Shown here: piece by piece, positions 45,746 to 52,423 of the stretch
Numbering within the stretch: the first letter of the stretch is position 1
Layout: each line of letters starts with the position of its first letter
Source of the DNA: JAKALX01 sp964508715
Lineage (GTDB): Bacteria > Chloroflexota > Dehalococcoidia > Tepidiformales > Tepidiformaceae
Direction: 5' to 3'
Assembly: GCA_964508715.1 (NCBI GenBank)
Contig: CAZDUX010000008.1
Location: 1-64,000 of the forward strand
Length of the DNA: 64,000 nt
Notes under the pieces: model-generated
Databases searched by the model: none
Seen by the model: only the letters and a program-made list of their open reading frames with translations
What the model was told of the DNA's origin: nothing
Made by a program: the position numbers and the translations under genes

Positions 45746-45940
45746 TCAGGCAGCCTTCCGTTGCTCAATCCATAGCGGGATTACATCGGCTGGCTGCTCC
45801 ATGCGCCGCGTTTCTGCCCGTAGCCACGAAACCACACACGGTGGCATCTGCGCATTCACTTCGATGCAACTGCGGCAATGGGCTGCCCGCACCTCTGCTG
45901 TAAATGGGCAGGCAAGCTTGAGTCGATCTCTCCGGTTCAT
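45746..45940 (-). CDS. Small Cys-containing hypothetical protein
   Basis: A 64-residue protein from ATG 45940 (GGGGGTG 6 bases upstream); an ATG at 45955 is an alternative. It has four cysteines (ACPFTAEVRAAHCRSCIEVN and PPCVVSWL) that could bind zinc or an iron-sulfur cluster. No family recognised. Its own ribosome binding site and location beside a metal regulator and a diiron operon make it plausible but unproven. Confidence 0.45.
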   Translation of the reverse strand: MNRRDRLKLACPFTAEVRAAHCRSCIEVNAQMPPCVVSWLRAETRRMEQPADVIPLWIEQRKAA

Positions 45941-46064
45941 GACGGTCACCCCCATCTTCCTCAGATCTTCGGCACGACAATCCCGTTTCTGAGGGGTGGA
46001 TGAATGTCCTCACCCGCCACCATCTCGCCCCCGAATCCCGTGAGTTCGCCTCACCTCATACCTT

Positions 46065-46094
46065 TAGACAGGTTAACTTACCAACCGGTAATAA
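46065..46094 (+). promoter_or_regulatory. Probable promoter of the diiron operon
   Basis: TAGACA (46065-46070), an 18-base spacer and TAATAA (46089-46094). A perfect inverted repeat TTACC-AACC-GGTAA (46078-46091) overlaps the -10 and a GTTAAC lies in the spacer, suggesting an operator. Predicted transcription starts near 46101. Confidence 0.55.
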
Positions 46095-46105
46095 AGGCGC
46101 TTCAC

Positions 46106-46138
46106 AGCCGCCATATGTGGCAGTAGACTATGGCGGCT
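46106..46138 (+). promoter_or_regulatory. 5-prime UTR hairpin before the diiron operon
   Basis: Perfect 10-bp arms AGCCGCCATA (46106-46115) and its complement (46129-46138) with a 13-base loop. It would start within a few bases of the predicted transcript end and finish 9 bases before the AGGAGG ribosome binding site (46148-46153). It may stabilise the message or act as a binding site. Confidence 0.7.
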
Positions 46139-46163
46139 ATCGATATCAGGAGGACTTTTCCGC

Positions 46164-47207
46164 ATGGCCGCAAATCCGGTGACCGAATCGAGACTCGATC
46201 TTTCCTGGCTCAATCTCTACGACGAGCCAACCTCCGCAACACCCGGCAAGAAGGGCCTTACCCTCAAGGAAATCAACCTCGGCCGCTATGCTGATGACAG
46301 GCGTGGCGCCGGTGATATGACCTATCGCATGCGCGGCGCAATTCCCCGCCCTGGCGCTCAGCGCTTCGGTGCCAACTATCAGTCCAAAGCCGACGTCTGG
46401 TCCGAGAACTGCATCATGCTTTATGAGGAGGCCACCCAGCGCCAGTGGGCCTCCGCCCGCGATATCCCCTGGGACACCCTCCAGGAACTCCCCGATGAGA
46501 TGGAGCGCGCCATGTGCCAGCTCTGCACCATGCTCACCGAAGTCGAGTTCATCGCCGGCGACGTTCCCGGCCAGTGGATGCCCTTCGTTTCAGCCCAGGA
46601 CTTCGAAGCTGGCCTCTTCCTCATGTCCCAGATCATGGATGAGGCCCGCCACACCGATGTCTTTCGCAAGCGCGCCCTCGCCAATGGCGGAGGCCTCCTC
46701 GCTCAGGGCTCGGGCCTCGGCCTGCGCACCCTCATCGAAGCCCGCGACTTCACCGAGATGTCCGTCCTCATGCACGTCCAGGCCGAAGGCTTCGTCCAGT
46801 CCATGTTCCGCATGGGCGAACTCATCGGCCAGACCGATGCCGACAAGCGAATCTTCCGCATGAGCGCCCAGGACGAATCCCGCCACCTCGCATTCGGCGT
46901 TATGCACCTGAAGTACGTGCTCGATACCGAGCCCGAACGCCGCGAGGAAATCCATCACTACCTCGATAAGGCCGAAGGCGATGCAGCCGGCGGCGGCTCC
47001 GGCGACGTGACCTTCCCACCCGTCTTCGAGTCCCTCTGCATTCTCCTCGGCGGCGGCCCCGATAAGTTCGACGAAGGCCTCCAGAAGTTCCTCCTCCTCC
47101 GCAAGCGCCAGATCAATGAGTACCTGCACCGCCTCGAGGTCGCTGGCCTCGGCGACCGCCGACAGCGCATCGGGCCTCTGATGGCCCAGTTCGTCGACCC
47201 CGCCTGA
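46164..47207 (+). CDS. Ferritin-like diiron protein (monooxygenase alpha-like), subunit A
   Basis: A 347-residue helical protein with two metal-binding ExxH motifs typical of diiron carboxylate enzymes: E160-A-R-H163 (MDEARH) and E238-S-R-H241 (QDESRH). Further ligands are E208 (VQAEGF) and E126 or E128 (TEVEF). The pattern matches bacterial multicomponent monooxygenase alpha subunits and R2-like oxidases; the protein is shorter than the former. The start has AGGAGG 10 bases upstream. The next gene encodes a paralogue without most ligands. No reductase or coupling protein is adjacent. The substrate is unknown. Confidence 0.88.
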   Translation: MAANPVTESRLDLSWLNLYDEPTSATPGKKGLTLKEINLGRYADDRRGAGDMTYRMRGAIPRPGAQRFGANYQSKADVWSENCIMLYEEATQRQWASARDIPWDTLQELPDEMERAMCQLCTMLTEVEFIAGDVPGQWMPFVSAQDFEAGLFLMSQIMDEARHTDVFRKRALANGGGLLAQGSGLGLRTLIEARDFTEMSVLMHVQAEGFVQSMFRMGELIGQTDADKRIFRMSAQDESRHLAFGVMHLKYVLDTEPERREEIHHYLDKAEGDAAGGGSGDVTFPPVFESLCILLGGGPDKFDEGLQKFLLLRKRQINEYLHRLEVAGLGDRRQRIGPLMAQFVDPA

Positions 47208-47229
47208 GAGCGGTTCACCTGGAATGCTC

Positions 47230-47253
47230 GCTCCCGGCCCCCAGGCCGGGAGC
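47230..47253 (+). promoter_or_regulatory. Intercistronic hairpin between the two diiron-type genes
   Basis: Perfect 10-bp arms GCTCCCGGCC (47230-47239) and its complement (47244-47253) with a 4-base loop, then CTTT. It lies 23 bases after the first stop and 40 bases before the second ATG. It may reduce read-through or protect the upstream message. Confidence 0.75.
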
Positions 47254-47292
47254 CTTTCGACCCCCCTCACCCCACTACACCGAGGTATCACT

Positions 47293-48519
47293 ATGTCTAC
47301 CGGCGAAGCACTCTCGCGTGCCCAGGCTGCGCAGGGCCCCGTTGAAATCCCCCAGGAAGCCCGTGACAAGGCCCGTGAACTTGGCTGGGAAGATGGCCTG
47401 ATCGAACTTGCCATCGGCAAAGGCCACAGCCTCCAGGAAGTCTGGCAAGCCCTTCGCGCCAAAGTCGATGGCGAGACCGCCAAAGGCTTCCTCGCGGGAG
47501 AAGGCGCGTCCTTCCTCCGCCCCGATTTCGCCTGGATGAAAGTCCCCTCTGAGTGGGGCATCAAGGCCCGTGCCAGCAACCCCGAAATGGGCCTCACCAT
47601 CGGCGACCTCAATATCGGCACATACGGCGACATCCCCGACGTCTGGTACAACCGCAGCGAAATCGCCCGTGGCTCCTACCCCAGCCCGATGAACGAAGAC
47701 ATGGGTTACACCATCTTCGATAAGGCCGTCGTCTGGGCCGATTGCTGCATCCCCCTGTACGAGGACGCCATTCGCGACCGCTGGATATCCTCCACCGATC
47801 TCCGCTGGCCGAGCCTCGAACCACTTCCCGACGATATCGAAAAAGCCGTCTGCCAGTTCATGACCGAGCAGTCCGACCGCGCCTATTTCACCGGTGCCCT
47901 CTGGAGCGGCTGGCTCCCCGAGATCAGCTACGGCTATCTCGAGCTCAAGCTTTTCCTCTCTACTATCATCTACGACCTTGCCCGCCACGCTGAGGCCTTC
48001 CGGAAGCGTGCCCTCTCGAACGGCGGCGGCCTTGGGCTCCAGGCCCCGACGGACTTCTCTCGCTGCGCCAAAGAAGCCCGTAGCTTCGTCGAACTTGCCG
48101 CCACCCTCTTCGTTCAGGACAGCATGCTCCTCACCCTCTTCGAACAGGGTGAGCAACTCGCTCAGAACCAGGTCGAACGGGACCTTTACGCACTCGTCGC
48201 CAGGGACCGAAAGCGCATGATGGAATACCACATCGAGCGCCTGAAGCACTTTATCTTCAAGACCCCGGACCGCCGGGACGAGCAGAACCTCTACTTCGGC
48301 AAGGCTGAAGGCCGCATGTATCGCGACTGGAGCGATCCCGTCGTCTCTGAGCCCCTGGCTGTTCTCCTTGGTGGTGGCAAGGCCAACATCGAAGAGGGTA
48401 AGCAGAAGCTCCAGGCCCTTCGCAAGCTCCAGGTCCAGAACTACCTCCGCGACCTCGAAGCCGCTACCTTCCAGCGCAAGGGGCTCAACATGCGTATGCG
48501 GGAAATCCTCGAGAGCTAA
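47293..48519 (+). CDS. Ligand-less ferritin-like paralogue (monooxygenase beta-like), subunit B
   Basis: A 408-residue protein aligned along most of its length with subunit A (shared LYE.A...W, FRKRAL.NGGG, LLGGG, RKLQVQ/RKRQIN). Metal ligands have changed: A E160 is L229, E238 is R306, H241 is M309, E128 is A197, E126 is D195; H163 is kept as H232 and E208 is D276. So it probably binds no diiron centre and serves as a structural or regulatory partner. An extra N-terminal ~65 residues (ARELGWEDGLIELAIGKGHS) form a short helical domain. I use ATG 47293 with CGAGG 7 bases upstream. Confidence 0.85.
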   Translation: MSTGEALSRAQAAQGPVEIPQEARDKARELGWEDGLIELAIGKGHSLQEVWQALRAKVDGETAKGFLAGEGASFLRPDFAWMKVPSEWGIKARASNPEMGLTIGDLNIGTYGDIPDVWYNRSEIARGSYPSPMNEDMGYTIFDKAVVWADCCIPLYEDAIRDRWISSTDLRWPSLEPLPDDIEKAVCQFMTEQSDRAYFTGALWSGWLPEISYGYLELKLFLSTIIYDLARHAEAFRKRALSNGGGLGLQAPTDFSRCAKEARSFVELAATLFVQDSMLLTLFEQGEQLAQNQVERDLYALVARDRKRMMEYHIERLKHFIFKTPDRRDEQNLYFGKAEGRMYRDWSDPVVSEPLAVLLGGGKANIEEGKQKLQALRKLQVQNYLRDLEAATFQRKGLNMRMREILES

Positions 48520-48535
48520 CCATCCCCTGGTCATC

Positions 48536-48584
48536 GATAGTACAGAAGGGGCTCCCGGATTCCGGGAGCCCCTTCTGTACTATC
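48536..48584. terminator. Terminator with 24-bp perfect stem after the diiron operon
   Basis: Arms 48536-48559 and 48561-48584 are exact reverse complements around one central base. It lies 17 bases after the subunit B stop and 18 bases before the stop of the convergent small gene, so it can stop transcripts from both sides. No long T run follows, so the stem itself must be the main signal. Confidence 0.85.
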
Positions 48585-48601
48585 CGCTCCAATCGCCAAC
48601 C

Positions 48602-48814
48602 TCAACTGCGAGCCAGCACGGTCCGCAGCTTCCGGACCACCCGAACTGGCCGCGCCGGCCGGGTTGCCCTTTGCTCAGCCTCAATCTCTCGCAGCACCCG
48701 CTCATGCTCTGCTGCGAACTTCAGCCATTCTGGCTCCTGCCTGCCCGGGAGGATGATTCGCTTGTTGGCTACCATCACAGCCTCGTCCGGGTTCAGGGGA
48801 AGAAACTGGTTCAT
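48602..48814 (-). CDS. Small hypothetical protein
   Basis: A 70-residue charged protein starting at ATG 48814 (AAGGAG upstream), with MVANKRIILPGRQEPEWLKF and a basic C-terminal tail (RPARPVRVVRKLRTVL). The in-frame extension to 48925 is less likely. The ATG overlaps the preceding frame stop (ATGA). No family recognised. Confidence 0.55.
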   Translation of the reverse strand: MNQFLPLNPDEAVMVANKRIILPGRQEPEWLKFAAEHERVLREIEAEQRATRPARPVRVVRKLRTVLARS

Positions 48815-49089
48815 ACTTGGGCTCCTTGCCTGCTTGGGGGTGAAACCGGCTGGGCCTCGCCCCTGGACGCACGCCGCCAGAACTCCTGGCGGCTCCGCTT
48901 GCCTCGAAGCTTCAGCGTCTGCCATTCGTGACGCTGATGCCCGGGCGCATCATGCGTACTTCCCGCACGTGCTCCCCGTGTCAGCTCCGCGAACTCTGGT
49001 GAGAAAAATCGAACGTAATCCAATGTTGTGTCCTTTGTGCGTATTGCTGGTACCTGCCCGAAAGAAGCACATGCTCCGCTACACACCAT
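48811..49089 (-). CDS. Possible small hypothetical protein
   Basis: A 92-residue frame ending with a 4-base overlap on the start of the 70-residue protein gene. It has CSGAC near the N-terminus, TTLDYVRFFSPEFAELTRG in the middle and a basic C-terminal half. No strong ribosome binding site and no family. The overlap is the main support. Confidence 0.4.
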   Translation of the reverse strand: MVCSGACASFGQVPAIRTKDTTLDYVRFFSPEFAELTRGARAGSTHDAPGHQRHEWQTLKLRGKRSRQEFWRRASRGEAQPVSPPSRQGAQV

Positions 49090-49209
49090 GATCCGGTGCC
49101 CGGTGAACAGGCGATGTTCGAATACATGAGCTACACGAAGGCGAACGAAATACCGAGGTACCCCGCATCGCGGGGAACCATTACTGGTCCATCGGTCCCT
49201 TCAGGTAAC

Positions 49210-49238
49210 AAAAAAGCCGTACCGCCTGGCGGTACGGC
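49210..49238 (-). terminator. Intrinsic terminator of the minus-strand micro-unit
   Basis: Arms 49216-49226 and 49228-49238 (11 bp, GC-rich), followed on the minus strand by six T (49215-49210). Classic Rho-independent form. The next feature upstream on that strand is the 18-codon frame. Confidence 0.88.
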
Positions 49239-49265
49239 CAAATCGCCGTTCTGCCTCGACAGAAC

Positions 49266-49322
49266 CTAAACGTTTGGCGCCTTACCGCGTGCGGTTGCGA
49301 GGTGTCCGTCTGAAATGACCAT
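49266..49322 (-). CDS. Candidate 18-residue peptide gene
   Basis: ATG 49322, 18 codons (MVISDGHLATARGKAPNV) and TAG at 49268-49266. AAGGGAGAGG lies 5 bases upstream as ribosome binding site. A small hairpin (49248-49265, GTTCTG arms) begins right after the stop, followed by the intrinsic terminator. A promoter lies at 49360-49387. So a ~150-base transcript is predicted with this frame inside. It could encode a peptide, or the RNA itself could be the product. No known family. Confidence 0.55.
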   Translation of the reverse strand: MVISDGHLATARGKAPNV

Positions 49323-49359
49323 CGTCCTCTCCCTTCTCGCTTACGTGACCGCGTCCTGA

Positions 49360-49387
49360 TTGATACTAACGACTGTACCTGCGTCAA
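49360..49387 (-). promoter_or_regulatory. Promoter of the minus-strand micro-unit
   Basis: On the minus strand, TTGACG (49387-49382), 16 bases, TATCAA (49365-49360). The -35 lies inside an imperfect inverted repeat (GCGTCAA-GG-TTAACGC on the plus strand, 49381-49396), a possible operator. Confidence 0.6.
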
Positions 49388-49498
49388 GGTTAACGCACAA
49401 TGCAAGATTCCGCAGGATCCAATTTCACCACTTGTTACCAGGCAATCGCCGGGCCAACCCCGATACCCCTGCCGTTCCTCGTCCGCTACCCTCATACC

Positions 49499-50218
49499 AT
49501 GCCGCCCGTGCGTCGGATCCCCCTTCTGCTCGTAACAGTCACGCTTCTCGTGATCCTCGCTGCCTCCGCATCGTGGCGGCTTGATTCCGCGCCACGGGCA
49601 CGCGCCGAATCCGCGAGCCCCCAGGATCTCCCTGGTCAGCTCCGCTATATCGGGCGCGATACAGCTACCGGCCAGCCCACATCTGTCAACGATCGCTTCA
49701 TCGCCGATGTTGAACGCGCCGTCGAACGCTACGGCAAGGATGAGCAGCAGCCAGTGCCACCTCCTACGCCTGGCCCCGTCGATGTTGCTCGCCTGGCCAT
49801 CCCCCGATTGGGTGTCGACGCCCTCGTCGCACGCCTCGGTCTCGATGCCTACGGCCGTCTCGACGTCCCCCAGGACACCAGCACCGTCGGCTGGAATCCT
49901 GCCTATAACGACCTTCCGGGTACCGGCGGTGCTACCTTCTTCGCAGCCCACTTCGAGTATGCCGGCCGTCCCGGCGTTTTCAACGAGATCGCAACGCTCC
50001 AACCAGGTGACGAGATTGCCGTCACTCTCTCCGATGGCTCCGTGCTCCGATACGTCGTCACATCTGCCATCGACTACACCATAGCCCAGGTCGATATGGG
50101 TGCCGTGCTATTCGGCCGCGAAGGTGCCGAAAGCATCACCCTCATGACGTGCAGCGGCCCTCCCAATTCCGAGGGCTACCCGATGCGTACTGTCGTCCTC
50201 GCCACCCGATCCCGCTGA
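49499..50218 (+). CDS. Sortase (class E/F-like)
   Basis: About 239 residues from the ATG at 49499. An N-terminal membrane anchor (RIPLLLVTVTLLVILAAS) precedes a linker and a sortase domain. Catalytic residues: His in FFAAHFEYAG, Cys in TLMTCSG, Arg in YPMRTVVLA. Sortases join surface proteins to the wall or polymerise pilins. No LPxTG-type substrate is visible in this window. It diverges from the micro-unit. Confidence 0.9.
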   Translation: MPPVRRIPLLLVTVTLLVILAASASWRLDSAPRARAESASPQDLPGQLRYIGRDTATGQPTSVNDRFIADVERAVERYGKDEQQPVPPPTPGPVDVARLAIPRLGVDALVARLGLDAYGRLDVPQDTSTVGWNPAYNDLPGTGGATFFAAHFEYAGRPGVFNEIATLQPGDEIAVTLSDGSVLRYVVTSAIDYTIAQVDMGAVLFGREGAESITLMTCSGPPNSEGYPMRTVVLATRSR

Positions 50219-50401
50219 TGGTCACCCTCCGGGCCACGGGGCAGGGCGCTGGTGCCTTTTCAAAGCCAGACCCAATCCCGGCCAGTGCAAGGCAGGCATG
50301 CCTGGCTTCGAGGGCGGTACCACAGGTGCCAGTTCGGATATGGCCACGCCCCGAACGTGTCCATGTCGTACCCTCTTGGTCGAGCCCACGGAGGTGACAA
50401 C

Positions 50402-51409
50402 ATGCGCGACGTCGCGGAACTGAATGGCGATGGCATCTCGGCAGAACTGCGAGAGTCGATTCACGCCCTCAACGAGGGACTCGGGAGCCCCGTCGCCTGG
50501 CGACCAGTCGATTGGGCAGTCGAACGCCGCGAGTCCACGCCTGCTGCACTCGATGAAGGCATCGAACTCACCCGTGAACTCGGCGTTGCTATGAAGTACC
50601 CGACGGTCACAAGGACCCTCAGCCCCAACCAGGTTCTCCGCGACCGCCTTGGCCTTGCAGTGATCCATCGCCCCTGCCGCACCTACCCGGGTGTCAGCAA
50701 GAACTACACGGGGGATATCGACCTCCACGTCGTCCGTGTCGCCACCGGTGGCACGTACGAAGACGCCGGCATGCGGATCGGCTACCACTCCGCTGTCAGT
50801 GTCCGTGTCATGGAGCGTACTCCTGTCGAACACGCCGCCCACTTCGCCTTCCGTCTCGCCGAACGCGGTCGCCATCACCTCGTTTCCACCAGCAAGTACA
50901 CGATTCAGCGTGCTGCTGATGGACTCTTCGAAGAAATCGTCGATGAGGTGGCGAAGGAATACCGCAATACCACCCACGAGAGAGAGCTTTTCGATGCTTT
51001 CCTTGCGAAATGCATCATGCATCCCGAGCGTTACGACGTCATCGTTACTCCAAACGAATATGGTGACTTCCTCAGCGACGCGATTTATGGCCTCATCGGC
51101 TCCATCGGTCTCGGGGCCAGCGCGTCATATGCATTCACCCCAAGCCACCAGCCGAGCATCGGTATCTTCGATCCTGCTGGCGGCACTGCTCCCGATATCG
51201 CTGGTAAGGGCATTGCTAACCCGTCGGGCGCTATCGAAGCGTTTGGCTACCTCCTCCAGTACTGCGGTCATTTCGATATGGGCCGCCGTGTGATTGACGC
51301 TGTCCACGACTGCATCGCCAGCGGCCAGAAGACCGGTGATCTCGGTGGTACCCTCAACACGATGGACTTCACTCAGTCCGTTCTTGCCCGCTCCGTCCCT
51401 CGTGTCTGA
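50402..51409 (+). CDS. Isocitrate/isopropylmalate dehydrogenase family protein
   Basis: About 335 residues from ATG 50402 (GGAGGTGA ribosome binding site). Family order is clear: NGDGISAEL (in place of GDGIGPEV), SPNQVLRDRL substrate loop, STSKYTIQRAADGLF with the catalytic Lys, YGDFLSDAIYGLIGSIGLG with metal Asp residues, and GGTAPDIAGKGIANPSGAI for the nucleotide site. A decarboxylating oxidation of a 2-hydroxyacid is expected; isocitrate, isopropylmalate or tartrate cannot be told apart by eye. It stands alone, so leucine synthesis is not supported by context. Confidence 0.85.
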   Translation: MRDVAELNGDGISAELRESIHALNEGLGSPVAWRPVDWAVERRESTPAALDEGIELTRELGVAMKYPTVTRTLSPNQVLRDRLGLAVIHRPCRTYPGVSKNYTGDIDLHVVRVATGGTYEDAGMRIGYHSAVSVRVMERTPVEHAAHFAFRLAERGRHHLVSTSKYTIQRAADGLFEEIVDEVAKEYRNTTHERELFDAFLAKCIMHPERYDVIVTPNEYGDFLSDAIYGLIGSIGLGASASYAFTPSHQPSIGIFDPAGGTAPDIAGKGIANPSGAIEAFGYLLQYCGHFDMGRRVIDAVHDCIASGQKTGDLGGTLNTMDFTQSVLARSVPRV

Positions 51410-51604
51410 TCGTTGCCACGCCGGCGGCTGTTATCTCCAACAAACACGGATGTGAACTTCGTTCGATTCTCTCCGTGCGATATTTCACAATCCGCGCCCG
51501 GTGTGGTACGATCCCCCCGGTTTTCCCGATTCTCAGATTCAGGTGTGTACTTCGCGCCGGGGGCTCGCGGCTTTCCGGTGCTGCGCAGGAGGCCCTTCGA
51601 CCGC

Positions 51605-52411
51605 GTGAACATCATAGTCTGCGTCAAGCAAATCCCGGACCCTGAAACGCCGGCCGCGTCCTTCAAGGTGGACGAGGCGGCGAAAAAGGTCATCCCCGCC
51701 CAGGGTATCGCACCCGTCGTCAATCCCTTCGACCCGCAGGCCACCGAAGCCGCCCTTCGCCTGAAGGAATCCTCCGGTGGAGATGGCAAAATCACTGTTA
51801 TCAGCCTCGGCCCCGATAGTGCTCGCGATGCAATTAAGCACGCCCTCGCGATGGGTGCCGACGAAGGCGTACTCCTTTCCGACCCCGCCTTCGAGGGTAT
51901 CGATAACTTCCAGACTGCTACCGCTCTCGCAAAGGCCATTCAGAAAGTCGGCGGCGCCGACCTCGTTCTCATGGGCCGCTCCTCCGCCGACTGGGATATG
52001 GGCGTCGTTCCCGTGGGTGTTGGCGAGATTCTCGGTATGCCTGTCGTCACCATTGCCAAGGCAGTTGAACCAAGCGGTAGCGGTCTCAAGGTCGAGCGCG
52101 TTCTCGATGACGGCTTCCAGACCGTTGAAGTGAACCTCCCCGCTGTTGTCTCCGTCTCCAATGAGTTCGGCGAGCCCCGTTACCCGCAGCTCCGCCAGAT
52201 CATGCTCGCCGCCAAGAAGACCGTGCAGGTCTGGAATGCAGCCGACCTCGGCCTTGGTGCCGACGAGACCGGTGAAGCCAACCGCTGGCTCCCCCTCGAG
52301 GCCCTCTACGTGCCCAAGGTCGAAAGCAACGTCGAAATCATCGAGGGCGACTCCCCCGAAGAGAAGGCCCGAAACCTCGCGCAGAAGCTTCGCGCGGCCA
52401 AGCTGGTCTAA
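51605..52411 (+). CDS. etfB: Electron transfer flavoprotein beta subunit
   Basis: About 268 residues from GTG 51605 (AGGAGG 12 bases upstream, rather far). VNIIVCVKQIPDPETP at the N-terminus, VNPFDPQATEAALRLKE, and LVLMGRSSADWDMGVVPVGVGEILGMP are typical EtfB features; the AMP site loop is present. EtfAB collects electrons from acyl-CoA dehydrogenases. The extended frame to 51413 is not supported. A promoter-like TTTCAC-18-TACGAT lies ~100 bases upstream. Confidence 0.94.
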   Translation: MNIIVCVKQIPDPETPAASFKVDEAAKKVIPAQGIAPVVNPFDPQATEAALRLKESSGGDGKITVISLGPDSARDAIKHALAMGADEGVLLSDPAFEGIDNFQTATALAKAIQKVGGADLVLMGRSSADWDMGVVPVGVGEILGMPVVTIAKAVEPSGSGLKVERVLDDGFQTVEVNLPAVVSVSNEFGEPRYPQLRQIMLAAKKTVQVWNAADLGLGADETGEANRWLPLEALYVPKVESNVEIIEGDSPEEKARNLAQKLRAAKLV

Positions 52412-52423
52412 AGGGGGATCCGA

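Noticed and set aside
46061..46090. A DtxR/IdeR box in front of the diiron operon
   Set aside because: The region has short inverted repeats and a GTTAAC, but it does not match the 19-bp IdeR or DtxR consensus well enough to call.
49181..50002. A 273-codon minus-strand frame across the sortase region
   Set aside because: It reads through the micro-unit terminator and antisense to the sortase; no family.
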